A DNA stretch of 64,000 nt from Nakamurella panacisegetis (GTDB taxonomy: Bacteria; Actinomycetota; Actinomycetes; Mycobacteriales; Nakamurellaceae): positions 1,240,001 to 1,304,000 of the forward strand of contig NZ_LT629710.1 of assembly GCF_900104535.1 (NCBI RefSeq). Direction: 5' to 3'. Shown here piece after piece: positions 1 to 7,402 of this stretch. Made by a program: the position numbers and the translations under genes. Position 1 is the stretch's first letter; every line of letters begins with the position of its first letter. Below the pieces are notes generated by a model. That model was not told the DNA's origin. It searched no databases and worked only from the letters and a program-made list of their open reading frames with translations.

Positions 1-2719
1 CGTTGCCGGATGACTCGTAGTTGATCCGCCGCAGCACACCGTCAATGTCCGAGGCGGGCAGCCCCATGACAGATAGAGCCGTGAGACCTGCGCCGCGCCA
101 CCGCTCGACGGACGGGGACCATTTCGAACCGGAGGCAGCAGACGGGATCTGTTCACCGGCGGTTGATCCCGACGTAGCGGTAGCCGCGCCGACACCAGCA
201 GCGCCGGTGGGTACCTGCTCGCTGTAGGTCGACGAGGCCAGCGTGTCGACTCGACCACCGGCATTTGCGGTGATCGTCCCTGTGGGGGTGCTCCCAGACG
301 TAGCGCCGGTCAGTGGGTTCTCGGTTCCGGTGACCGCTGCGACCTTCCCGCCGAGCGCAGTGAGGGCAGCGTCGGCCTGGTTCGTCATCATAATGATCGT
401 GGTCACGACCGTCTCGGGCATGTGCCCGTATGTCTTCTGCAGGTCGTCGGCGGCTTTCTTCGACCCGAGGAGGGCGGTGAGGTTCTTCTCCTCCAACTGG
501 TAGCCCTCGGCGACGACCTTGTTCGCTGCGGCCCGCACCTGAGTGAGATCGTGGGTCTTCGCATAGGTCTGGTCGTACGCGGCGGTGCCGGCAGCGACGA
601 TCCCTTGCTGATCGTTGGTCAGCGTGGAGTACAGGTTCTGCCCAGCCGTGGAGCGCTGGTTGATCGTGCCGTCCGGGTTGTACAGCTTGCTCGGGTCCAG
701 CTGCACAGCGCCCTGCTGACCCAATTTGAACTGGTCCGCCTGCGCCTTCAGCGCCTTGTACATGTTGCCGATGGCCTGCTCGAGCGGCGCGTCCCGGCCA
801 GCCAGTCGATCAAGGGTCGCGATGACGGTGTTGACCTGGTCGTCCATGCTGGACCAGCCGAGCCGCAACGTGTTGACCTTCTCCGTGACCGCGGGGAGGG
901 TCTGGTCAGCCATGTTCCCCAGGGTCCGGGTCAGGTCCAGCGCGGACAGTTTGTCGCGGTCCTGCATGTCGAGGCTGTCGCTCATCGCGTCGGTGTTCGT
1001 CTCGTGGGCCTGCGCCTCGTGCTTGAGGGTGGTGGCCAACGAGTCGGCGTCGGAGTTGAACGCCTGGTAGGCCTCGCGGGCCTTGTTCGTGGCGTCGTAG
1101 TTGTTCCGGATGCTGTTGGTGCCCTTGAGGTATGACTCGGCGACCTGGTCGACGGTGAGGCCGTTCTGCTTCGCCGTCGCCTCCATCGTCTTCATCGCAC
1201 CGTCGGAGGACATCGCCTCGAAGGTTTTGACGATCCGCTGCCGGAACTGCTCCTGCTTATCCGACCCGCCGGTCAGCGCGTCGGCGTAGTCCTTCGTCGA
1301 GATGCCCAGCTTCTCGATGATGTCGCCGGTACCGGCCTTCGCGATGCTGTCCTGGGACAGCGCGGACGCGTTGGCCAGCAGGAGTCCGGTGTTCTCGTCG
1401 ATTGCGTTGGAGAAGTCGGTGGTCTGCTTCGTGTTGTCCGACGTCGACGAGAAGAACGAGGTGAGCGCGATAATCCCGGCGCCGATGGCCAACCCCCACG
1501 GGCCGGCGAGAAAACCTGTGAACTTCGAGGCGCCCTCGAGTGCCCCGCTCATCCCGATCTTCGCCGCCGCGCCACTGGCCGCCATCAGGTAGAACCGGTC
1601 CGACAGACCGGTCAGCATCGCGATGAGCGGACCCTTGAGCGCCAGCATGGCCAGGCCGGCAGTCACAAAGATCTGCACCGGTTGCGGCAGCAGCGTGAAG
1701 ATCCCCAGGACCGGTTTGACGACGGAGAACATCGCCGTGAACATCGGCACGATCGAGTTGCCGATGATGTTCGCGGCGGCGCCGAGGATCGGGAGGAGCT
1801 TCTGCCCCATCTCGTCCTGCAAGTTGTGCACCGCGGCCTTCGCCTGCCCTTGGGACAGACTCAGCGACCCCTGCGCCTTGTCCATGGCGCCCATCTGCTT
1901 GGTCGTCTGATCGACCAGGGCGTAGTACTTCGCCATCGGGTCGCTGGCATCCTTCAGGTGGTGATCGAGGGCGGCCTGAGACAGGGCAGCCGAATCCAAG
2001 GTGATGCCGTAGGCCTTCAACCCCCGCCCGATACCGCGTAGGCCCATCTGGATGTTCGTCGCAGCTTCATCCGTGGTCACGCCGTTGTAGCGAGCCACGT
2101 TGGCTGTGATTTCGGTGAGGGTCTCCGACATGTCGGCGAGGTCCTTGCGGGAGCCGAGCCTCATCGAGGTCAGGTACTGACCGAATTTGACGGTCATCTT
2201 GTCGGTCTCTGACGCGGACATACCGAAGGCATGCGCGGCGTTCTCCCCGAACTTGAGGACCTCTTCCGACGCAGCACCGAACTCCTGCCGCACGAGACGG
2301 ATCCCGAGAGCACCGTCCTTGGCCTCGTCGATCATGCCGCCGAAGAAGGACACGGCACCGAACAGGGCGACCATCCCCAGGAGCGGCTTCATCAGCTCGG
2401 TGGCTTCCGTGAACCGTCGTCCAGCGGCGACAGCGGCAGTTCCGGTGCCGGCGACCACTTCGCTGGTGCGGGTCCATGCCCCTGATGCGACCGCCGCGGC
2501 GGTGGCGTTTGCCTCGCCGGTGGCAGCGGCCCGAGCCGCGGTCTCCGACAACGCCACGTTTGTAGTCCCGAGGGCAGCGTTGGTCCGGGCAGCGCCTTCG
2601 GTGGCCGCGGCACCGGTGGCAACGAACGACTCGTTGACCTTCCCGATCTCCGCGGCCGCCAGGTTCGCGTCGGCGACGACCATGCGGATCACCAAGTTCT
2701 GGACCCCTGGCGAGGTCAC
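1..2719 (-). CDS. Phage tail tape measure protein with C-terminal lytic transglycosylase domain (partial)
   Basis: The reading frame starts at a GTG overlapping the stop of the upstream gene (GTGA) and stays open to the window edge, giving about 906 residues without the C-terminus. The first ~150 residues are Ala-rich and helical. Hydrophobic stretches follow in the middle (for example around GFLAGPWGLAIGAGII), as tape measure proteins have. The last residues seen (VMGLPASDIDGVLRRINYES) match the start of the transglycosylase SLT fold, with the Glu of NYESSGN as the expected catalytic residue. The role inferred from the family is to set tail length and to cut peptidoglycan during DNA entry. 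The protein is incomplete only because the window ends. Confidence 0.85.
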   Translation of the reverse strand, partial: MTSPGVQNLVIRMVVADANLAAAEIGKVNESFVATGAAATEGAARTNAALGTTNVALSETAARAAATGEANATAAAVASGAWTRTSEVVAGTGTAAVAAGRRFTEATELMKPLLGMVALFGAVSFFGGMIDEAKDGALGIRLVRQEFGAASEEVLKFGENAAHAFGMSASETDKMTVKFGQYLTSMRLGSRKDLADMSETLTEITANVARYNGVTTDEAATNIQMGLRGIGRGLKAYGITLDSAALSQAALDHHLKDASDPMAKYYALVDQTTKQMGAMDKAQGSLSLSQGQAKAAVHNLQDEMGQKLLPILGAAANIIGNSIVPMFTAMFSVVKPVLGIFTLLPQPVQIFVTAGLAMLALKGPLIAMLTGLSDRFYLMAASGAAAKIGMSGALEGASKFTGFLAGPWGLAIGAGIIALTSFFSSTSDNTKQTTDFSNAIDENTGLLLANASALSQDSIAKAGTGDIIEKLGISTKDYADALTGGSDKQEQFRQRIVKTFEAMSSDGAMKTMEATAKQNGLTVDQVAESYLKGTNSIRNNYDATNKAREAYQAFNSDADSLATTLKHEAQAHETNTDAMSDSLDMQDRDKLSALDLTRTLGNMADQTLPAVTEKVNTLRLGWSSMDDQVNTVIATLDRLAGRDAPLEQAIGNMYKALKAQADQFKLGQQGAVQLDPSKLYNPDGTINQRSTAGQNLYSTLTNDQQGIVAAGTAAYDQTYAKTHDLTQVRAAANKVVAEGYQLEEKNLTALLGSKKAADDLQKTYGHMPETVVTTIIMMTNQADAALTALGGKVAAVTGTENPLTGATSGSTPTGTITANAGGRVDTLASSTYSEQVPTGAAGVGAATATSGSTAGEQIPSAASGSKWSPSVERWRGAGLTALSVMGLPASDIDGVLRRINYESSGN

Positions 2720-2904
2720 GCCGATTCCCGATCTTCGCGGCTGAGGCCGGCCATGACGAACTGCCGCACCCGCTGCGACCTCGAGCTGAGGTGGGCTGCC
2801 GCGTCAGCGTCGATCCGGTCAGCAACCGACTTCGGAAACCGGACAGCAACCGTAACCGTCTCCGGTTCCCGTCGACCCTCTGCTGCTCTCATGGGAAGAA
2901 CCAT
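2716..2904 (-). CDS. Small ribbon-helix-helix-like protein
   Basis: This 62-residue protein has the pattern ETVTVAVRFPKSVADRID followed by two predicted helices (SSRSQRVRQFVMAGL), which resembles an Arc/CopG ribbon-helix-helix DNA-binding fold. Its stop overlaps the GTG start of the tape measure gene by four bases, so the two are probably translated together. Tape measure genes are usually preceded by tail assembly chaperones, so a small DNA-binding-like protein is unexpected here. No toxin partner is adjacent. Met codons at 2904 and 2892 are both possible starts. Confidence 0.6.
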   Translation of the reverse strand: MVLPMRAAEGRREPETVTVAVRFPKSVADRIDADAAAHLSSRSQRVRQFVMAGLSREDRESA

Positions 2905-2952
2905 GTAGGACGTTTGAATGCAAGAGGTGGACCGTCGGCGTGTCGCAGGACC

Positions 2953-3492
2953 TCACCAGAGCAGCAGTTGCTGCGGGTCGTCTCGGCACGCCCACTCCCG
3001 TTCGGGAACGCTGTGGGTGATGAACGCGCCGCAGGTGAACCCGTCGATGATCGGCGAAGGCAGCCAGTCGTCTACCACCCACTCCCCTCCGCGAGGCGCC
3101 TTCGCCTGCGGTCGGCGCCGCGGACCCGACCTACCCGACCGGACCTTCAGCTTCGTCGTCCGACCAGCCTCACCGGGGAGCGGAGCCAGCAGGCCGATGT
3201 CGCGGATCCGCTGCACCATGGTGCTCTGGTTGATCCGAGCGGCGCCGAGGTCCATGTCCGGTTGGGCGAGATCGTGGCGGGCTTGGGCTTCGAGGGCGAT
3301 CCCGATGGCCAGGGATACGACGGATTGGCCATGGAGCTCGACGGGTGTGGAGCCGAGGACGAGCATGCCGGTGCCGGCGCAGATGGGGCAGTCGTCGCGG
3401 ACGATGCGGGCGAAGCGGCGGACGCAGCTGGGGCACAGTCGTGCGACGGTCGGGCGGCCGGTGCGGGAGTCGACCAGTCCTGTCGTCTTCAC
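2953..3492 (-). CDS. Phage hypothetical protein with N-terminal zinc ribbon
   Basis: The 179-residue protein starts at GTG behind a plausible ribosome site (AAGGTGG). Two Cys pairs near the N-terminus (LCPSC and DCPIC, about 16 residues apart) suggest a zinc ribbon. The middle (MVQRIRDIGLLAPLPGE) could be a helix-turn-helix, and a basic stretch (SGRSGPRRRPQAK) follows. The gene is divergent from the serine recombinase across a palindromic AT-rich spacer, so the two may share control. No specific function is recognised; a DNA-binding role is an inference. Confidence 0.6.
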   Translation of the reverse strand: MKTTGLVDSRTGRPTVARLCPSCVRRFARIVRDDCPICAGTGMLVLGSTPVELHGQSVVSLAIGIALEAQARHDLAQPDMDLGAARINQSTMVQRIRDIGLLAPLPGEAGRTTKLKVRSGRSGPRRRPQAKAPRGGEWVVDDWLPSPIIDGFTCGAFITHSVPEREWACRDDPQQLLLW

Positions 3493-3499
3493 CCGACCA

Positions 3500-3534
3500 C
3501 CTTATCAAATACCCACGTTTGTATTATGATAAGG
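3500..3534. promoter_or_regulatory. Divergent promoter with imperfect palindrome
   Basis: The 44-bp spacer between the divergent GTG at 3492 and ATG at 3537 is AT-rich in otherwise GC-rich DNA. It carries CCTTATCAAATAC (3500-3512) facing GTATTATGATAAGG (3521-3534), an inverted repeat that matches apart from one inserted base. TATGAT could serve as a rightward -10 element. The layout suits an operator controlling both genes, possibly bound by one of their products; a recombinase site is the alternative. Confidence 0.55.
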
Positions 3535-3536
3535 GC

Positions 3537-4202
3537 ATGGCCACACGCAGGAAATCCTCCCGCACCCGACCGCTCGCCCTCGTCTACGTCCGAGTATCCA
3601 CCGCGGACCAGGTCGAATACGGGGCCAGCCTCGACGCTCAACGCGCCACTCTCATCGCCGAGGCCGAACGGCGCGGATGGGAATGCGAGGTGGTCGCCGA
3701 CGAAGGCGTCTCGGCCAAGAACCTGGACCGCCCGGGCCTGACCGGAGCGCTGAACCGCCTCGACGCCGGCGACGCCGATGTTCTCATGGCCATCCGCCTC
3801 GACCGGATCTCCCGATCAGTCGCGGACTTCGCCGGCCTAGTCGACCGCGCTGGCCGCAAAGGCTGGAACCTGGTTCTGCTGTCCCCCGCGCTCGACCTGT
3901 CCGACCCGGCCGGACGATTCACGGCCAACGTTCTAGCGTCGGCGGCGCAGTATGAGCGGGAGCTGATCTCGATGCGCACACGTGAGGTGCTGGCGAAGAA
4001 GAAGGCCGACGGCGTTCGTCTCGGCCGGCCAACGGCCGTCGCGTCCGCCGTCGTCGATCGGATTACTACCGCGCGCGCCGCGGGTAACTCCTGGCCGAAG
4101 ATCGCGGCCGCGCTGAACGATGACAAGGTGGCTACCCCAACGGGTAAGGGCCGTTGGTACCCAGCTGGCTGCCGCGCTATCGCGCTAGCCGCCGACCGCT
4201 GA
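3537..4202 (+). CDS. Serine recombinase (resolvase/invertase family)
   Basis: The 221-residue protein begins with the catalytic motif LALVYVRVSTADQ, where the Ser is the nucleophile, followed by SLDAQRATL and LDRISRSVADF with the family's conserved Arg residues. The resolvase domain covers about residues 10-155. The tail (LGRPTAVASAVVDRI, then SWPKIAAALND and GRWYP) looks like a short DNA-binding helix-turn-helix. It is much shorter than large phage serine integrases, so it is more likely a resolvase or invertase than the integrase of this element, which is a separate tyrosine recombinase at 10848. The ATG follows the spacer palindrome closely. It sits where early and tail genes are abruptly joined. 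Confidence 0.85.
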   Translation: MATRRKSSRTRPLALVYVRVSTADQVEYGASLDAQRATLIAEAERRGWECEVVADEGVSAKNLDRPGLTGALNRLDAGDADVLMAIRLDRISRSVADFAGLVDRAGRKGWNLVLLSPALDLSDPAGRFTANVLASAAQYERELISMRTREVLAKKKADGVRLGRPTAVASAVVDRITTARAAGNSWPKIAAALNDDKVATPTGKGRWYPAGCRAIALAADR

Positions 4203-4358
4203 TGGTGCTGGGCCGCATCCAAGGACCCAGTCCAGAGCTTGGACGGCCCCGCGCACCCTTGCCACTGCTTCCGGGGACATGGCGATGTTCTGCTTCTCGA
4301 CCGCTGCAAGAGCATCACGGGCAACTTCTATAGCAGAACGATTCGGAGCTGCATCCAT
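4185..4358 (-). CDS. Small phage hypothetical protein
   Basis: The frame encodes 57 residues from MDAAPNRSAIEVARDAL; an upstream Met would add eight. It is predicted to be helical and acidic and contains SPEAVARVRGAVQALDW. Its 3' end overlaps the end of the convergent recombinase gene by 18 bases. No family is recognised. Support comes from amino-acid composition and its position as the next leftward gene after the DUF3800-like gene, with about 250 bp between them. Confidence 0.45.
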   Translation of the reverse strand: MDAAPNRSAIEVARDALAAVEKQNIAMSPEAVARVRGAVQALDWVLGCGPAPSAVGG

Positions 4359-4482
4359 GCAGATCAGAATGCCACGAGGCACGGTCCACAGGCAGGACGC
4401 GGCTACGATGCGCAGTAGCCGGAGGCGTTAAGAGGCGGGCAAGTAGCGGCGGCTAACGTGACGCAATCGAGGGCAGTAGGTG

Positions 4483-4612
4483 TTGCCCAACGCAGCACCG
4501 CTGCTATAGTGGGACCAAGCAACACTGACTGGGACTGAACGGAGAGCCTAAGTCAGGGGCCAGCGAGAACCCCGCGGGGACGCTGGCCTTGTTGCGTATC
4601 TGGGGCTTTTTT
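4483..4612 (+). ncRNA. Candidate structured small RNA with its own promoter
   Basis: TTGCCC (4483-4488) and TATAGT (4505-4510), 16 bp apart, form a good promoter. Transcription would begin near 4516. The ~95-nt product could pair CTGACT (4524-4529) with AGTCAG (4551-4556) and GGCCAGCG (4558-4565) with CGCTGGCC (4581-4588), with a palindromic CCCCGCGGGG inside the second loop. It would end at a run of six T (4607-4612). No open frame of note lies inside. The second hairpin may instead be a terminator for the leftward gene that stops at 4611. The RNA call is an inference. Confidence 0.35.
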
Positions 4613-5216
4613 ACACCTGGAAGACCGTGGACTGCGCCTTGACCACGTCCCAGTAGCGAGCGTTCCCTCTGAGAACGTTCTGACGGAACGCCCATCCCAC
4701 TGCATCGGGCACGCATAGAAGCGACTCGTGGCTGTCGTGCTGGTGCCGCAAGCGCATCTGAGCATGGATCGCGCCAGCGCGCTGGAGCTTATTGAACGTC
4801 CGGACATCCCGCCGGTTATGAACCTCAGGGTCTGGTCCAATGGCCTCGCGACTATCGGCGATCACCAGCGTGACGGTCTTCGCATGCAGCTGAACGAGTA
4901 GTTCCTCTAAGCACCGCTGCCGTGACGGCTCGAGCTTACGCTGCGAGTCAGTGGTCAGCGTAATCAGAGTGCAATCCACCGTGCCTGCGATGTGTTCCAG
5001 CATCGTCTCTACAACGGACTCGCGGCCCTGGTGCACAAGCTCGGTCGCATGAAAGCCTCCCGGAGCAATCTTTGCAATGCCGTTGCGACATGCAGCAAAC
5101 GCCGCCTGATTGAGCACCGCGCCGGTCAGTTGGTAGTAGCCCAGCTCTCGGGGTTGTGAAGGATGCCAATCACGGAACGTCTCATCGACGAACGCGTACG
5201 CACTCAAATGCGCCAC
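4611..5216 (-). CDS. DUF3800-like protein
   Basis: The 201-residue protein starts MAHLSAYAFVDETFRD and contains YYQLTGAVLN, LVIADSREA and HDSHESLLCVPDAVGWAFRQ. Acidic residues in the first strand and in the late D-D-x-x-x motif fit the RNase H-like fold of DUF3800 proteins, which are common in phages and defence islands. The biochemical activity of the family is not settled. It lies in the leftward phage gene run between two hairpins and is followed by a strong hairpin just past its TAA stop. Confidence 0.65.
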   Translation of the reverse strand: MAHLSAYAFVDETFRDWHPSQPRELGYYQLTGAVLNQAAFAACRNGIAKIAPGGFHATELVHQGRESVVETMLEHIAGTVDCTLITLTTDSQRKLEPSRQRCLEELLVQLHAKTVTLVIADSREAIGPDPEVHNRRDVRTFNKLQRAGAIHAQMRLRHQHDSHESLLCVPDAVGWAFRQNVLRGNARYWDVVKAQSTVFQV

Positions 5217-5272
5217 CGCCGCTCACGGGGTTCGCGCTTCTTGTCCGCCGAACCGTGTATGCGCAGGCCCAC

Positions 5273-5302
5273 GGCCCGGCCAGCGATGTTGCTGACCGGG
5301 CC
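5273..5302 (-). terminator. Hairpin terminator
   Basis: GGCCCGG and CCGGGCC, extended inward by CAGC/GCTG with one mismatch, form a stem with a six-base loop. It lies 18 bp past the stop of the leftward gene ending at 5320 and ahead of the DUF3800-like gene. There is no T-run, which is usual for actinobacterial terminators. Confidence 0.55.
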
Positions 5303-5319
5303 GCCTACTGCGCGAGTGA

Positions 5320-5736
5320 TCAAGATTCTTGCTCATCTCCACTGCTTGCCTGAGCAGTTCGATTGCCCTTGATCGCTACCCCGGGCTCTTTCAGATCTAT
5401 GCGCAGGATGCCGTTCTCGACCGTTGGGGTCCAGCGCCTCGAGACTGAGGTGTCGATCTTGTAGTACTGCGTGAATGCAGTTCCTGCGATGATCACTGGT
5501 CCGGAGACCTTGTCCCTGGTTTGTGCCCGCACCTCGTACCCGTGTGGTACGTCATCGTCTACACCGCGGATTCCAATGACTTGGTCGTCCTTGTCATAGA
5601 GCAGCTCCACGTGCGATGGACTGTCCATCAGCGCGTAGGCAGCGCGATTCATGGAGAAGATGCCCCTCATCTGGATCGTGATGATGGGTGCCTTCGCCAA
5701 CGGAGTAAGTCGCTTATCGAAAACCTCGAACGCCAT
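5320..5736 (-). CDS. Conserved hypothetical protein
   Basis: The likely start is MAFEVFDKRLTPLAKAPI (139 residues total); a longer frame upstream has poor composition. Visible features are ITIQMRGIFSMNRAAYALM, HVELLYDKDDQVIGIRGV and GTAFTQYYKIDTSVSRRW. This alternating strand pattern suggests a small beta-rich protein. I recall similar proteins in actinobacterial genomes and phages without an assigned function. Nothing in the sequence shows catalysis. Confidence 0.65.
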   Translation of the reverse strand: MAFEVFDKRLTPLAKAPIITIQMRGIFSMNRAAYALMDSPSHVELLYDKDDQVIGIRGVDDDVPHGYEVRAQTRDKVSGPVIIAGTAFTQYYKIDTSVSRRWTPTVENGILRIDLKEPGVAIKGNRTAQASSGDEQES

Positions 5737-5834
5737 GAACGTGACGCTACCCGGACAAGGACTCCCACCGCGAGCTTCATCGCTTGGCGCGCCGCATCTA
5801 GCCCGCAAGGAGCGATCGGTCGCTTCTAACGTCT

Positions 5835-6092
5835 CTATCGCGACTGCGCGTCGAGTTGTCCTTGAGCTTCCTGCTGAATGTCGCGGCCCGTCGCCGCTTT
5901 GATCGCTGCAACCGCGTCTGCGAGAGGGTGCCGGGTCATCACAGACAGCGCCGATACGAAGACGTACCCGAACTCCTGCTTGCTGTGATGGGCCATGACC
6001 CGCCCGATGACGACGTCGACGACCGCGGGGTCGTGGCAGATCGTGGTGAGGATGAACGCGAACCGCGTGCCGTCCTCGGTGATGCGGTTCAT
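5835..6092 (-). CDS. Small phage hypothetical protein
   Basis: The 85-residue frame starts MNRITEDGTRFAFILTTICH and continues with AVVDVVIGRVMAHHSKQEFG and MTRHPLADAVAAIKAATG. Its ATG overlaps the stop of the 29-residue frame at 6089-6178 (ATGA), a sign of coupled translation. Mixed alpha/beta composition. No family is recognised. Confidence 0.55.
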   Translation of the reverse strand: MNRITEDGTRFAFILTTICHDPAVVDVVIGRVMAHHSKQEFGYVFVSALSVMTRHPLADAVAAIKAATGRDIQQEAQGQLDAQSR

Positions 6093-6178
6093 GTCGAGCA
6101 CGCCCGACAGAAGACGTCCTCGCCGAGCATCATGTACACGGGCAACGGGCCACGCTCGGGGGCTTCCGGTTCGGTCAT
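6089..6178 (-). CDS. Micro-ORF coupled to the next gene
   Basis: A 29-residue frame (MTEPEAPERGPLPVYMMLGE and then DVFCRACST) with a possible ribosome site (GAGAAGGG) about ten bases before the ATG. It overlaps the next gene by ATGA. A CxxC pair is visible near the end. It may be a genuine micro-protein or act mainly to bring ribosomes to the following gene. Confidence 0.4.
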   Translation of the reverse strand: MTEPEAPERGPLPVYMMLGEDVFCRACST

Positions 6179-6248
6179 CGCCCGACACCCTTCTCGGGGT
6201 TGACCCCAAAAACGGCGGCTACGCTCTCGATCTGCGATTTTCGTGGCG

Positions 6249-6410
6249 TCACGAAAAAGGTGGCCCGGTGACCGCGACGTCTGGTCCCAGGCGTCTGTTG
6301 ACTGAGTTGCGCCGGAGCGGTTCCCTTCGTCCGTCGTGATCACGGTCGGTGACCACGGTTTCGTACTGGAATGGACCCTTTTTGATAAGTGTGTCCGCCG
6401 CGATGGACAC
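6249..6410 (-). CDS. Possible small basic phage protein
   Basis: A 53-residue frame starts at GTG seven bases after the stop of the gene at 6418. It reads ADTLIKKGPFQYETVVTDRD and continues DHDGRREPLRRNSVN. Composition is protein-like and it fills an otherwise empty ~240-bp gap in a tightly packed operon. The ribosome site is weak and no relative is known to me. Confidence 0.35.
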   Translation of the reverse strand: MSIAADTLIKKGPFQYETVVTDRDHDGRREPLRRNSVNRRLGPDVAVTGPPFS

Positions 6411-6417
6411 CCTGGGT

Positions 6418-6636
6418 TCAGGGGCTGGCCATCGGTCGCGGGTGAGCCGGGGTCGACGACGCAGTCACGACGAGATCCGCGAATTCGGCCGCCGACCCGT
6501 GGGACGTGTAGACCGACCCGTCGCTGAGGCGAACCGTGCACCCGGTCTCCCCCGCTTTCTCGGTGATCGACGCGACCTGTGCGGGGTTGATCAGCACGGT
6601 GCCAATGGAGTCGTGCTGCATCTGGATGAACCTCAC
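6418..6636 (-). CDS. Small phage hypothetical protein
   Basis: The 72-residue protein has INPAQVASITEKAGETGCTV followed by RLSDGSVYTSHGSAAEFADL. This strand-turn-strand pattern is seen in short bacterial and phage proteins whose motif resembles a parameter-binding or FlbD-like fold. Its ATG overlaps the stop of the upstream HTH gene (ATGA). The function is unknown. Confidence 0.55.
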   Translation of the reverse strand: MRFIQMQHDSIGTVLINPAQVASITEKAGETGCTVRLSDGSVYTSHGSAAEFADLVVTASSTPAHPRPMASP

Positions 6637-7181
6637 GCCTCGAGCTCCTTGACCATTGGGTTGAGCGCCTGGCTGAAGACGACACTGATCGAGGTGTCGC
6701 CGTCGGCTTGAACACGGACCGGGGCGTCCAGCCCGTGCAAGCGCGCCTCGCGCTCCAGGAGGCGGACGAGCCGGTCAACCGCCCGCAGTCGGAGCTCGGC
6801 GCGGTCCTCCAGCGCAGCAGCCACTCGATCAACCCACTTCGCCCCCTCGACTGCGTCCATGGCCGCCGGGATCGTTGGCGCCGGGTGCTGCCTGTTGATC
6901 ACCTCGAGCACTGTCCGGTACCCCATGCCGATCCGTTCCGCATGCGCGGATCGGAGAGCGTCGGCCTCGTCGCTATCGCTGCGATCGAGGACGGACTTGA
7001 TCGCTCTTGAGACGCCGGCCTTCGATTCGTAGCCGACCCGCTCGGCGATCACCCGCAGCGGCGTGCCCTCAATGAACAGCCGGACCGCCTCGGCTTGCTT
7101 CCGACGGATCTCGACGGTGCGTACCGACAGTCGCTTCGAGGGGCTGTTGCGTGCTCCAGGAGTTGCGCGTTTCGCGGTCAT
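6633..7181 (-). CDS. Helix-turn-helix protein, possible terminase small subunit
   Basis: The chosen start MTAKRATPGARNSPSKRL overlaps the previous stop by ATGA and gives 182 residues. A helix-turn-helix is visible at about residues 25-65 (RKQAEAVRLFIEGTPLRVIA, then ERVGYESKAGVSRAIKSVL). Near the end, LLEREARLHGLDAPVRV resembles the tail common to actinophage HTH proteins and some small terminase subunits. If it is a terminase subunit, the large subunit is not adjacent as expected. A transcriptional or DNA-packaging role cannot be separated from sequence alone. Confidence 0.6.
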   Translation of the reverse strand: MTAKRATPGARNSPSKRLSVRTVEIRRKQAEAVRLFIEGTPLRVIAERVGYESKAGVSRAIKSVLDRSDSDEADALRSAHAERIGMGYRTVLEVINRQHPAPTIPAAMDAVEGAKWVDRVAAALEDRAELRLRAVDRLVRLLEREARLHGLDAPVRVQADGDTSISVVFSQALNPMVKELEA

Positions 7182-7402
7182 TTCATCTCTCCGAGTAGGC
7201 GGAGTCGTTCTTCGGTCCGGGCGATTTGAGCCTCCCATTCGGGGATGCCGAGGGCGCAGAGTCGGCGTTCTTCGTCGTCCTGGTTGGGGTCGGCGGCGTG
7301 TTCTTGGTCGACTGCGAGGAGTTTCCGCAGTACGACCAGGCTGTCGTTGAGTTGCTTGCGGAGTTGGACCTTTCGGCCGATGTACTGGGCGCGGTCAGTC
7401 AC
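7178..7402 (-). CDS. Small helical phage protein
   Basis: The 74-residue protein (RKVQLRKQLNDSLVVLRKLL, later EWEAQIARTEERLRLLGEMK) is almost wholly helical, with heptad-like leucines, so a short coiled coil is likely. It overlaps the next gene's ATG and its own ATG overlaps the stop of the upstream gene, so it is inside a coupled operon. No family is recognised. Confidence 0.55.
   Translation of the reverse strand: MTDRAQYIGRKVQLRKQLNDSLVVLRKLLAVDQEHAADPNQDDEERRLCALGIPEWEAQIARTEERLRLLGEMK

Noticed and set aside
422-1135. Long plus-strand open frames across the phage and chromosome genes (for example 17747-22084)
   Set aside because: They lie antisense to well-supported genes and have the Arg/Gly/Pro/His-rich composition of high-GC shadow frames.
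2716-2904. Toxin-antitoxin antitoxin (ribbon-helix-helix)
   Set aside because: No toxin-like gene is adjacent; the neighbour is the tape measure gene.
3537-4202. IS607-type or Tn3-type transposon
   Set aside because: No TnpB, transposase or terminal inverted repeats are found around the recombinase.
4611-5216. Anti-phage defence island based on the DUF3800-like gene
   Set aside because: Only this single family is present and its neighbours are ordinary small phage genes; no known defence partner is seen.
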